NCBI GenBank assembly: GCA_025055285.1 | Contig: JANWXM010000018.1 | Location: forward strand, 1 to 64,000 | Origin: Saprospiraceae bacterium | GTDB lineage: Bacteria; Bacteroidota; Bacteroidia; Chitinophagales; Saprospiraceae | Direction of reading: 5' to 3' | DNA: 64,000 bases | Part shown: positions 1-8,678 of the stretch, one piece after another | Numbering within the stretch: position 1 is the first letter of the stretch | How the letters are laid out: the number at the start of each line of letters is the position of its first letter | The notes under the pieces: generated by a model | Told to the model about the DNA's origin: nothing | The model's database searches: none | What the model saw: only the letters and a program-made list of their open reading frames with translations | Made by a program: the position numbers and the translations under genes

Positions 1-225
1 TTGTGTCTCCATCCTGCAAGATTACAACTTTTGGCATTATTCTCTATTTTTGGAAGAAGGGGTGCGGAAGATGCATTCGTTGGCTAAGTCAGGCAAAGCG
101 ATCTTTGATTTTCAATTTTTTGCACGGAAATCAGCCACTAGAGAACACGAGCCTTTAGGCTTACGCTAGTTATGGACAAGGCGGCAACTACTGCCTTATA
201 ATTAAGTTGAGAAGGGCTTTTTGAA

Positions 226-3096
226 TTAATACCCAAAAATTTCCTCTAGCGTTAGTTTTTGTACTGGTCCGATGGCTTGTTCCAAAAAGGTAAAATCTAC
301 TCGACTTTCATCACCTAGAAGTAGCCAACACCTCGAGCGATTAGCGATGTGCTGTTCGTGGAAGCGAATGAGCTCTTCGGGCTTTGCTTTAAGCATCCTC
401 TGGTAGATGTCTTGCCTAAGGTCGCGATAGAAGCCGCGGCGACGAGTGGTGCGCCAATCCCAGTAGATGTCTGTGCGGGTGAGGCGGCTTGCAGCAATTT
501 GACGCAGGACACTCTGTCGAGCGTGTTCCATTTGAGGTGGTGACACAGGCATATGGGCCAATAACTGCTGAAACGCCTCCACAGCCTCGCGCAACTTATC
601 CGGCTGGGTGCCTACATAGGCTTGAAAATAGTGCGGTTGACGCCTTTTTTCTGGAGCAGAGATGTAGGCATAAGTAGCGTAAGCTAGGCCCTTCGCCTCG
701 CGGATTTCCTGAAAAACGATGGACGATAAGCCATAGCCAAAATATTGGTTGTACCACTCAGAGAGGGCAAAAACTTCCAGGTCAAAATTTGGCTGACATT
801 TCGAGATGAGCAACAGCTCAACTTGTACCATCGGAAAATGCACGAAGAATACACGGTTTCGGCGTACTATGCGCTCCCGGTAGGAGCGGGTACTCAACGG
901 CGGACGTAACTCGACGTCGGAGGCAAGCCTTTTGCGTAGGCTACGCGCTACCTGACGAAGGCTCAATGGGCCGCAGTAAAAGCGTTCGTGCTGAAAGGTT
1001 AAAAGTTGGCGCAGTAGCCCCGTTAGTTCCTCAGCGCGAAGCGCCCGCAATTCCTCTGGAGTCAGGCGGTCTGTGTAGGGTGAAAACTTGCCATAGCGTG
1101 CATAGTTATATAGCGCTTTATTCAAGATGGTTCGCTTGTCTTTCTTTGCATTTTCGCGTCGCAGCAGAGTATCAACTTTAAGTTTTTCTAGAGCATCCTC
1201 GTTGGGTTGCAGGTCTGTAAGGAGGTGTTGCAGCAGGTCGAGCGCTTCCTCAAAAGCTTCGCTGAGGCCTGTAAGCGACAGGTAAAGGTAGTCACCCGCG
1301 CAATTCGCTGAGAAATGGGCGCCAATGCGGTAAAAGGCCTGTTGCATTTGCGCGGGCGAGTAACGCGATGTGCCCAAGTAAGGTAAGTAATTTACAGCTA
1401 GGCCAAGGCGGCGGTCGCTACTTGTGCCCATTTCGAAGATAAGGTAAAGGCGGAATAGTTGACTATTGGCCTGCTGAATAGTGCAAAGCGTCAAGCCAGG
1501 CATTAATTGGACGCTGCGCAGAGCTTTTCGGAAGTCTATAAATTCGGGCTGAATTTCGGGAGTGGTTTTCTGCAAAAATTCTCGAGCAAAGGCCGACAGA
1601 TCTGTTCGATTGAGTTCTACGGGCGTAATAGGAGGTTTCTCTACTTTCATTACAGAAGGGTCGTCGCCATGGTGTTTATAAACGGCTACGTAGTTATTGA
1701 GCCGCAGATGCCTTTGAGCGAAGGCCACTATGTCTGCCTTAGTGAGTCGTTCTAGGTATTTCCATCGATTGACCATGTCGGCCCAAGGAATGCCCACGAT
1801 AAAAGCGGCTGTAATAGCACTGGCCCGTCCTGTGTTTTTCTCAAATTGCCGAATTTCAGACAATTTTAGGTCTTTAACTACAGCTTGAGGGAGCCAATCC
1901 TCAAACTCGCCTCGATGCAAGCAGCCAATCTGCTCTAGTAACAGGGCTTCTACATCGGCAAGCATTTGGCCCTCGCGCGGCTTACCATAGAGAATAAGGC
2001 TACTGTATTCCTCATACATACGCGGGAAAGCGGAAGCCTCTAACAACCGCTGGGCTTGGATGAGGTTTAGGTCTAGGAGCCCGGCTTGATAGTTGTGGAG
2101 GATACCACTTATAACGGAGAGAATAAGGGCTTCTTCGGAGCGCGCTCCAGGAAAACGCCAACCCAACTCGAGCCATGCGGGTTCTTGGCCATAAACGTCG
2201 CGCTGGATGCGACTTGTTAGCTCGGGCTGAGGCGGTGGGTTGAATGGCGGCAGCGGTTTGGGTTTGAAGTGTCCGAAATAGCGCTCCGCCCATGCTACCG
2301 CTTGATGCGGGTCAAAATCGCCGCACAAGACAATAGCCATGTTATTAGGCACATAATATTGGTCGAAAAACCGATAAATGTTTCTCTGTGAAGGGTTCTT
2401 CAAGTCTTCGCCGCGCCCTAACGTCGTATGAGTGCCGTAAGGGTGAGTAGGCGTAAGCGCCTCTTGCATGGCTTTTAGGGTCTTGCGAAAGTCGCGGTCT
2501 TGGCTGATGTTATATTCTTCAAAAACAGTTTCCAGTTCTGTGTGAAATAGTCGTAATACGGGGCGACGGAAGCGCTCGCTTTCTAACGCGAACCACCGTT
2601 CCAATTCATTAGAAGGAATATCATTGACGTATACCGTTTGCTCTACCCACGTATAAGCGTTTGTGCCACGCGCTCCTATTGCACTTACCAGTTTGTCGTA
2701 CTCATTAGCCGCTACATAACGCGCTGCCTCAAACGACAGCCGATCGATTTCAGCGTAGAGGGCCTTTTTCCGCTCTGGATCCTTCTCGAATCGGTGTTCT
2801 TCAAATAATTGTTCAATTTGATCGAGCAACGGTTTTTCTTTTTCCCAATTTAGGCTACCTAATCGGTCGGTACCTTTAAACATCATATGTTCGAAATAAT
2901 GGGCTAAGCCTGTCGTGTCTTCTGGGTCGTGTTTCGAGCCAGCCCTGACAACAATTTCTGTATACACACGCGGCTCGTCGCGATTGACCGACATGAACAA
3001 CTGAAGCCCATTGCTCAACGTATACTGCAGTAGGCCAATAGGGTCATTTGGAACAGAAATAAAGCTCAAATGGGTAGTAAGGGAAGGTGAGGTCAT
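226..3096 (-). CDS. M16 family zinc metallopeptidase (two-half, pitrilysin-like)
   Basis: About 956 residues, the length expected of a single-chain M16 peptidase with an active N-terminal half and a degenerate C-terminal half. The inverted zinc motif HYFEH lies at about residues 66-70, followed by the family signature NAYT and a Glu-rich stretch (ERWFALESE) that probably carries the third zinc ligand. The N-terminus SVPNDPIGLLQYTLSNGL is typical of Bacteroidota M16 members. No clear signal peptide is visible, so the location is uncertain; relatives degrade peptides in the periplasm or cytoplasm. Start choice: ATG at 3096 puts the family's conserved start in place; the frame stays open to a TTG at 3180 and an ATG at 3162, which would add 22-28 residues of unconserved sequence. 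Divergent from the dehydrogenase at 3421. Confidence 0.88.
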   Translation of the reverse strand: MTSPSLTTHLSFISVPNDPIGLLQYTLSNGLQLFMSVNRDEPRVYTEIVVRAGSKHDPEDTTGLAHYFEHMMFKGTDRLGSLNWEKEKPLLDQIEQLFEEHRFEKDPERKKALYAEIDRLSFEAARYVAANEYDKLVSAIGARGTNAYTWVEQTVYVNDIPSNELERWFALESERFRRPVLRLFHTELETVFEEYNISQDRDFRKTLKAMQEALTPTHPYGTHTTLGRGEDLKNPSQRNIYRFFDQYYVPNNMAIVLCGDFDPHQAVAWAERYFGHFKPKPLPPFNPPPQPELTSRIQRDVYGQEPAWLELGWRFPGARSEEALILSVISGILHNYQAGLLDLNLIQAQRLLEASAFPRMYEEYSSLILYGKPREGQMLADVEALLLEQIGCLHRGEFEDWLPQAVVKDLKLSEIRQFEKNTGRASAITAAFIVGIPWADMVNRWKYLERLTKADIVAFAQRHLRLNNYVAVYKHHGDDPSVMKVEKPPITPVELNRTDLSAFAREFLQKTTPEIQPEFIDFRKALRSVQLMPGLTLCTIQQANSQLFRLYLIFEMGTSSDRRLGLAVNYLPYLGTSRYSPAQMQQAFYRIGAHFSANCAGDYLYLSLTGLSEAFEEALDLLQHLLTDLQPNEDALEKLKVDTLLRRENAKKDKRTILNKALYNYARYGKFSPYTDRLTPEELRALRAEELTGLLRQLLTFQHERFYCGPLSLRQVARSLRKRLASDVELRPPLSTRSYRERIVRRNRVFFVHFPMVQVELLLISKCQPNFDLEVFALSEWYNQYFGYGLSSIVFQEIREAKGLAYATYAYISAPEKRRQPHYFQAYVGTQPDKLREAVEAFQQLLAHMPVSPPQMEHARQSVLRQIAASRLTRTDIYWDWRTTRRRGFYRDLRQDIYQRMLKAKPEELIRFHEQHIANRSRCWLLLGDESRVDFTFLEQAIGPVQKLTLEEIFGY

Positions 3097-3361
3097 AGGA
3101 TTGTGTGCTGTTTGAATCGAAAAAAGTAAAGATAGAGGCGTTTTGCGTTGTTCGGGTACCATGGTGCGGTGAGTAGACAATTCAACTAAGATTTTTGTTT
3201 ATGAAAATTAAAAAACTAGATAAATGAAGAGCATATCTATCTCCTTTTAGGCAATTTCTGCACTTTTCTTAAGAGAGCTGTTTTCTTTGAGTCAAACTTT
3301 AATTGTTAGATATTCTCATGCTGAGTGATAGAAATCATCAGAAGGCGTTCTTAAATCAATC

Positions 3362-3369
3362 TACTTTTG
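3362..3369 (+). promoter_or_regulatory. Bacteroidota -7 promoter element (TACTTTTG)
   Basis: TACTTTTG matches the TAnnTTTG element read by the Bacteroidota housekeeping sigma factor. It lies 52 bases before the ATG at 3421 and supports that start over an in-frame TTG at 3367 that overlaps it. No clear -33 TTTG is seen. Confidence 0.5.
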
Positions 3370-3420
3370 GCAAAAAGTAAAGGAGCGTTTGGACGCGCTA
3401 AGGGAGGGTCTATCACAGTC

Positions 3421-4224
3421 ATGAAAGTTAGTCATAAAGTATTCGTTGTGACGGGAGCAGGTAGTGGGATCGGTCGAGAATTGGCGCTACAATTGCTGCG
3501 CAAGGAAGCGCGCGTGATTGGGGTTGATGTGAGAGCATCGTCGCTGATGGAGACGAAGCAGTTGGCTGGCCAAGACGAAAAGCACTTTCGAAGTTCAGTA
3601 GTAGATGTTTCTGACCTTTCAAGCGTGCAGCGCTTCGCAGCAGAAGCGCCATCGTTTTTTGGTGCAGTGGATGGTCTCATCAACAACGCAGGTGTTATTC
3701 AGCCCTTTCAGAAAGTTAGCGATTTGCCTTTAGAAGTTATTCAACGGGTAATGCAAATCAATTTTTACGGCACCGTATATCTGACAAAGGCTTTGCTGCC
3801 TTATTTGTTAGAGCGGCCCGAAGCCCATCTCGTCAACGTTTCGAGCATGGGTGGTTTTTTGCCAGTTCCGGGGCAGAGCATATACGGAGCCTCTAAAGCT
3901 GCCGTTAAGTTATTGACGGAGGGTCTGTACGCAGAGTTGCTCCACACAAATGTTCGGGTGACAGTGGTGATGCCTGGCGCTGTAGCGACCAACATTGTGC
4001 AAAACTCGGAGGTAGAGCCACCGGCTACTTCTGCTGGTAAAGACCGTTTTAAGGTGCTCTCTGCTGCTAAGGCTGCATCTATCATTATAAATGGAATTGA
4101 GCGAAACGACTTTCGCGTACTCGTAGGTCCAGACGCCACATTCATGGATCGGCTTTACCGCTTGGCGCCGCGTTATGCAGTCCATTTTATTGCGCGACGG
4201 ATGGGTAGTCTACTCAAGTCCTAA
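3421..4224 (+). CDS. Short-chain dehydrogenase/reductase
   Basis: A 267-residue classical SDR. Visible motifs: the nucleotide-binding TGAGSGIG at residues 11-18, NNAG in the middle of the Rossmann fold, an upstream Ser (VSSM) and the catalytic YGASK. It should be a cytoplasmic NAD(P)-dependent oxidoreductase; substrate cannot be read from sequence. The C-terminal PDATFMDRLYRLAPRYAV region is of the kind seen in SDRs annotated as broad-specificity ketone or alcohol dehydrogenases. It stands alone between an opposing peptidase and a convergent TPR gene 37 bases away. Confidence 0.9.
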   Translation: MKVSHKVFVVTGAGSGIGRELALQLLRKEARVIGVDVRASSLMETKQLAGQDEKHFRSSVVDVSDLSSVQRFAAEAPSFFGAVDGLINNAGVIQPFQKVSDLPLEVIQRVMQINFYGTVYLTKALLPYLLERPEAHLVNVSSMGGFLPVPGQSIYGASKAAVKLLTEGLYAELLHTNVRVTVVMPGAVATNIVQNSEVEPPATSAGKDRFKVLSAAKAASIIINGIERNDFRVLVGPDATFMDRLYRLAPRYAVHFIARRMGSLLKS

Positions 4225-4261
4225 AGGTTGAATAGAGCTCCCAGGGAAAACTTCTCCACAT

Positions 4262-5854
4262 TCAACGCAAAGAGTCTCGAGGCAACTGTCGGCGCAATAG
4301 GGGAGGTATTCCTTTGACGGTAGCGCCTTTTCGTATGGATTGCTCGATGAGTTGGAGGGCTCGGGCGGTGTCGCCTCGCAAGATTTCGGCCTCTACTGCT
4401 ACCTGTATGGCTTCAGTATTGCGTGGGTCTTGACGCAGGACCTCGTTGGCGTAGTCTGCTGCTCGCTCTGGGTTGCCGAGAGCGAGGTTTGCTTTGGCGG
4501 CACCGAGGCGGATCTTTGGGTTCAGAGTTCGGGCCGCTTTGCGTTCTAGTAGGTCGCGGCGCTCCTGAAGAGCCGCTAGGCTATCGCGCAATTCTTCTCT
4601 TTTTTCCCTCAAGCGTTGAGGAGGCAAAACTCCCTCTTGCCGAGCCTGTTCTAGCTCTCTCTTGGCTTTTTCGGGTTGACTGCTTTTGAGAAAGGCTTCG
4701 ATACGCGCTTGACGGAAGGCTGGCAAAAGCGAAGTGTCTGAGGCCGGCACTGCCTCTAGGTCGCGCGCAGCTGCTTCATAGTGAGCAATTTTTAAGAAGA
4801 GAGCACCGCGCTTTAAATGAGCCGTCTGGTTGTCTGGGTAATATTCAAGAATTTTATTATATTCTGCAATCGCTCTTTCAGTTTGGTTTGTTTGAATGTA
4901 GTAGTCCGCCAACAGTAGACTTAAGGTCGTATCTATTGGCGCTTCCTTGTCTTCGGTAGCAGCATTCAAAGCAGCGAGGTCGTTTTCCAATGCTTTGAGG
5001 GCATCGGCAAGTACAGGTATGCGATAGTAATTTGACAGAGCAATGTAAAGCATGCGTGCGATAACAGGTGGTTCGCTAGTTAGAGCGGCTTCTTCAGTCG
5101 CTGACAGTAGGCGCGCTAAGGTTGTGTCGGAAGAGGTGCCATTCCCCCGATGATCAATAAGCCGATAGCGAACGTCCAGAGCGGAGCTTCCGTCGGCTCG
5201 CTTGCGCACCTTGCCCCAAACAAGCATTTGCAAGCCACAACGTTGAGCCAACTCAATGGCCTCGGCCGAGTTAGGATAATTCTTTTCGATGTCGAAGTGC
5301 CGATGCACAGCAGCAAGCGCTTTTTGGCGCAGGTTAGGACTGCGCTCGATCCAGTCATTTAACTCGTCCATAATGTCTATAGCTGGGTCGGCCTCTTTGC
5401 TTGCTCCCATAAAGGGCAAAATAGCGATGCGAATGCGCACAGCTTCATCGAAGCGCGGGCATTCCTCCGAAGCCATTCTAAAAAACCACACCACTACAGC
5501 CACTGCTGCAAGCGTTATCAGCCCGCCTGTAAGGTAGTAGCGCCAGGAACGCGTACGAGAAACTTCTTCCGAACCACCAAATGATGTGCGACCTGATTCA
5601 ATGAAGGCGATAATTTGAAGCGCCTTGTCCGTCAATTTATTGTATGTCAAGCGCGCCTCCTCGCTGGAAACTGTGCCCTTTAGGACTTCAGCCTTCGTCT
5701 GATATAATTCCGATTGATTGACCCGAACAACGCGCGCTAACTCGGCGTATTCGGGCGACTGCTCAAGCCATTGTGCAAGTGTATCGAATACGGCTTCCAA
5801 CTCGCCCTGAGCAAGGCGCTTTTTAAGGGAATGGAGAAATTGCTTATCAGCCAT
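4262..5854 (-). CDS. Membrane-anchored TPR protein with EAD11-like N-terminus
   Basis: 530 residues in four parts. Residues 1-88 are helical and resemble effector-associated domain 11 (EAD11): a leading helix, a YAELARVVRVNQSEL core and a GTVSSEEARLTYNKL segment ahead of a final helix. Residues about 106-125 form one membrane helix. About 140-270 resemble the TolB/FlgO-like domain found with adenylate cyclases and TPR proteins (IAILPFMG; later LVWGKVRKRADG). From about 290 to 510 there are tandem TPR units (TERAIAEYNKILEYYPDN and others). Topology would put the EAD-like domain in the cytosol and the TPRs outside it. EADs are known adaptors that pair proteins of prokaryotic conflict and signalling systems; no matching EAD-bearing effector is present in this window. 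The domain calls are by pattern only. Confidence 0.72.
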   Translation of the reverse strand: MADKQFLHSLKKRLAQGELEAVFDTLAQWLEQSPEYAELARVVRVNQSELYQTKAEVLKGTVSSEEARLTYNKLTDKALQIIAFIESGRTSFGGSEEVSRTRSWRYYLTGGLITLAAVAVVVWFFRMASEECPRFDEAVRIRIAILPFMGASKEADPAIDIMDELNDWIERSPNLRQKALAAVHRHFDIEKNYPNSAEAIELAQRCGLQMLVWGKVRKRADGSSALDVRYRLIDHRGNGTSSDTTLARLLSATEEAALTSEPPVIARMLYIALSNYYRIPVLADALKALENDLAALNAATEDKEAPIDTTLSLLLADYYIQTNQTERAIAEYNKILEYYPDNQTAHLKRGALFLKIAHYEAAARDLEAVPASDTSLLPAFRQARIEAFLKSSQPEKAKRELEQARQEGVLPPQRLREKREELRDSLAALQERRDLLERKAARTLNPKIRLGAAKANLALGNPERAADYANEVLRQDPRNTEAIQVAVEAEILRGDTARALQLIEQSIRKGATVKGIPPLLRRQLPRDSLR

Positions 5855-5968
5855 AGGGCGGTGTTAGATAGTGAGAGAGAAAAGGCGCGATGCCTGCTTT
5901 CTGTCCGGCGCGTCAGCCATCCAACGTTTTTTAACGAGCCCATCGCTTGTTTAGGGCGATCAGGCTGC

Positions 5969-6367
5969 TCATTTTTTCCGGATTACCGGTAAGTTGCGTG
6001 CCTCCCAAGCTAACAAACCGCCTTCTATACTCGTCAGGTTGCGATAGCCTTTTGCTGTGAGCACCTCATAGGCCTTTCGGCTGCGATTGCCCGACCGACA
6101 GGCCAAAATCACCGGCCGGTCTCGAGGAATTTCTTGAAAGCGACTTTCTAACTGACTTAATGGCACATTCCGGTAGTTCTTAACCTGGTAGGTAACCTCA
6201 GCAACTTCCTGCGGTTCTCGAACATCAACAAGCAACACGCCCTTCTTACTCAAGGCGTAGGCCTCTTCTACCGATATAGAGATACCAGGGTTGAACGAGA
6301 ATTTTCTCGTCTGGCATGCACCTGCAAGGATGGCAGTGCACAGTGTGATAAAAATAATGAGGCGCAT
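5969..6367 (-). CDS. Rhodanese-domain lipoprotein
   Basis: 132 residues. The first 18 form a lipoprotein signal ending in the lipobox LAGAC, so the protein should be lipid-anchored in the cell envelope. The rest is one rhodanese domain with LVDVREPQE and the active-site loop CRSGNRS, implying a catalytic Cys able to carry a persulfide. The frame remains open upstream to 6595, but the extra residues would hide the lipobox, so ATG at 6367 is chosen. It could accept or deliver sulfane sulfur in the periplasm. It is 114 bases downstream of the TPR gene's start side and divergent from the TMTC-like gene. Confidence 0.88.
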   Translation of the reverse strand: MRLIIFITLCTAILAGACQTRKFSFNPGISISVEEAYALSKKGVLLVDVREPQEVAEVTYQVKNYRNVPLSQLESRFQEIPRDRPVILACRSGNRSRKAYEVLTAKGYRNLTSIEGGLLAWEARNLPVIRKK

Positions 6368-6533
6368 AAGAATGTTGAAAACTTTTGCAAAAATATTTTG
6401 AGAAGGTGCGGAATTTACAGAGAGGATCATTGGTTTTGAGAAGCAAAAATAGTTTCTAAACACCTGAATCGCAGGTACGTGAGTTTTTTGACTAGAAGCA
6501 GTTAGTAGAGCGAAAATTACTCGACGAAGACCG

Positions 6534-6541
6534 TAGTTTTG
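6534..6541 (+). promoter_or_regulatory. Bacteroidota -7 promoter element (TAGTTTTG)
   Basis: Matches TAnnTTTG. The start of transcription would fall near 6546, so translation from 6551 would be almost leaderless and from 6566 would have a leader of about 20 bases. This argues against the in-frame TTG at 6539. Confidence 0.45.
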
Positions 6542-6565
6542 TTCAAAAATATGGCGCTCCTTCGC

Positions 6566-8473
6566 ATGGCAAAGCGAAAAAAAACTGTCCAGCAAAAGAC
6601 TTCCGCTCCCTCGAAAGACAGAACTCGATGGCGTTGGACTGGCTTAATTTTGGCAGCATTAGCCATCGGTTTGTACGCGAACACGCTTAATCACGGCTAC
6701 GTGTTGGATGACCCGTTGGCCATCACAAAGAACGAACTTGTCCGGCGCGGTATATCGGCCATTCCAGAATTGCTTTTCCAGCACTATCGGGCAGGCACCG
6801 AAGGTGCAACTGCCTCGGCGCTACTTTACCGTCCTCTGTCGCTCATTGCGTTTGCTGTAGAGTGGACATTTGCTCCTGGGAATCCTTGGCTCGGCCATTT
6901 CATGAATGCACTTTGGTATGCCCTCACGGCAGTGCTTGCCTTTAGTGTGCTGCAGCTGCTATTGCGCAGCTACTCACCATTATGGCCGGCTGCTGCGGTT
7001 TTCCTCTTCGTGGTGCATCCTATTCACACAGAGGTGGTAGCCAATATTAAGAGCCGCGATGAAATCTTTTGTCTATTTTTCTGCCTTGGTGCACTGTATG
7101 GCTGGCTACGTGCGCTAGAGCAGCCCTCAATGCGCTGGTGGGCTTTAGTGTTAGGCAGCTATTTGTTGGCGTTGCTTTCTAAGGAAAGCGCAGTGGCATT
7201 TTGGCCAGTATTTCCGCTGGCAGCATGGTGTTTTTGGAGCAAGACAGGGCGCCAAAGTATTGTCATTTCGCTGCCTATGCTAGTGCCTGTGGGCATTTTT
7301 TTAGCTCTCCGGGCTCTCGTACTCAGCCGCGTGCCCAGCAGTTTTAGCATCAGCCCTATGGACAATCCGATCGTAGAGGCCTCTGGATGGGCCGAACATA
7401 CAGCCACAGCCTTTGCTACACTGTGGAAATACTTACGCCTGCTGATGATTCCAGAGCCGCTCTTGAGCGATTATTCTTATCGCCATTTGTCTGTTGTGCA
7501 TTGGACTCATCCCGAGGCAATAGCAGGACTGCTGACCTATGGAGGGCTCACAGGGCTTGTCTTATTCGGGCTTGTGCATCGGCGCGCGTGGGCCTTTGCA
7601 CCGGCAGCTTTCTTGGTTAGCATAGGGTTATATAGCCAGCTTGTGGTAGTTATTGGAACGCTGTTGGGCGAGCGCTTACTTTACACGCCCTCGCTGTGGT
7701 TTTCTCTTGGAATAGCTTGGACTATTTTTCAGCTCTTCAGAGTCCCTCTAAAAGAAGAGCATTTGCCCAAGGCCATAAATTCTAGACTGGCCATAACGGC
7801 TTTTATTTTAATCGGTGGAGTGTTTAGCCTGCAAACCTTGCGGCGCAATGCCGACTGGAAGGATAATTTAACCCTATTTCGAGCCGACGTCGTCAAAGCG
7901 CCCAAAAGCGTGCGTCTTAACAATGGTTTGGGCAGCGAGTTGTATCAATACCTTTTAGAGCACGATACTCTGCCGAGTGCACAGAAAGAGGTTATCCTAG
8001 CGGAAATTGAACGCCATAGTCGTGCAGCTCTAGCTATTCGGCCTAACCATGTTTCTTACATCAATCTGGGTAATGTTGCTGCAGCGCGCAAGCGTTATGA
8101 CGAAGCCGTTCGCTGTTATGAAGAAGCCTTGCGCCTGGCTCCAAACTACGGCATTACGCGGATCAACTTGAGCCAAACTTACGCCGTATGGGGCCGAGAA
8201 GAAGGACGGCAGAACAATCGCTTAGAACGGTGTGTTGAATTGCTTCAAAAAGCTGTTGAGTACGGCAACTCGGAGCCTGATGTGCTTCTTGACCTAGGCA
8301 CGGCTCATGGCCTGTTAGGGCATAACGAGAAGGCTATTTACTGGTTCGAAAAAGCCCTTGAACGCGACCCAAAGAATGCAACAGCCTGGCGCAACCTAGC
8401 TGTGGCCTACCGCGCTATAGGAGACCATGCACGCGCTGAGGTTTGTGAACGAAAAGCTGTAGAAAACCAATAG
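6566..8473 (+). CDS. TMTC-like multispanning membrane protein with C-terminal TPRs
   Basis: About 635 residues. After a Lys/Arg-rich cytoplasmic tail there are roughly ten hydrophobic segments up to about residue 425, then a soluble C-terminus with at least three TPR units (SYINLGNVAAARKRYDEAV; EPDVLLDLGTAHGLLGHNE). The first loop carries the acidic pair in GYVLDDP and a later loop has HPIHTEVVANIKSRDE, the arrangement seen in TMTC-like/GT-C fold glycosyltransferases that use lipid-linked sugars. A role in envelope protein or glycan glycosylation is therefore likely by family; donor and acceptor are unknown. ATG 6551 is an alternative start, five residues longer. Confidence 0.82.
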   Translation: MAKRKKTVQQKTSAPSKDRTRWRWTGLILAALAIGLYANTLNHGYVLDDPLAITKNELVRRGISAIPELLFQHYRAGTEGATASALLYRPLSLIAFAVEWTFAPGNPWLGHFMNALWYALTAVLAFSVLQLLLRSYSPLWPAAAVFLFVVHPIHTEVVANIKSRDEIFCLFFCLGALYGWLRALEQPSMRWWALVLGSYLLALLSKESAVAFWPVFPLAAWCFWSKTGRQSIVISLPMLVPVGIFLALRALVLSRVPSSFSISPMDNPIVEASGWAEHTATAFATLWKYLRLLMIPEPLLSDYSYRHLSVVHWTHPEAIAGLLTYGGLTGLVLFGLVHRRAWAFAPAAFLVSIGLYSQLVVVIGTLLGERLLYTPSLWFSLGIAWTIFQLFRVPLKEEHLPKAINSRLAITAFILIGGVFSLQTLRRNADWKDNLTLFRADVVKAPKSVRLNNGLGSELYQYLLEHDTLPSAQKEVILAEIERHSRAALAIRPNHVSYINLGNVAAARKRYDEAVRCYEEALRLAPNYGITRINLSQTYAVWGREEGRQNNRLERCVELLQKAVEYGNSEPDVLLDLGTAHGLLGHNEKAIYWFEKALERDPKNATAWRNLAVAYRAIGDHARAEVCERKAVENQ

Positions 8474-8587
8474 CTCGCTTGCTGTTGTTTCTACTCTATA
8501 GCGCGTTCAGCCTCAGGAGGCTATGTGCGCCATCCCTCCTTTGAGCGAGCGGCGAGGCTTCATTGCCCTGACCGCTAGAATAAACTT

Positions 8588-8638
8588 GAGTACCCTCAAA
8601 GAGATGACAATCTTTTGACACAAAAGATGAGGGCACTC
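8588..8638 (+). promoter_or_regulatory. Nested inverted repeat in the leader of the haem-uptake-like operon
   Basis: An inner perfect 8-bp stem (ATCTTTTG, loop ACA, CAAAAGAT; 8610-8628) is enclosed by an outer 10-bp stem with one wobble (GAGTACCCTC 8588-8597 against GAGGGCACTC 8629-8638). No T-tract follows, so it is not a simple terminator. It sits 41 bases before the HmuY-like start and could be an RNA control element or an operator. Confidence 0.4.
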
Positions 8639-8678
8639 CTGTGATTGGCCCAAAACTTTGCAGCAAAATTCTTTCACT

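Noticed and set aside
70-171. 33-codon ORF (and a TATTTTTG element at 45-52) at the left edge
   Set aside because: No recognisable product; the element could serve a gene, but none follows. Region 1-225 shows nothing else certain.
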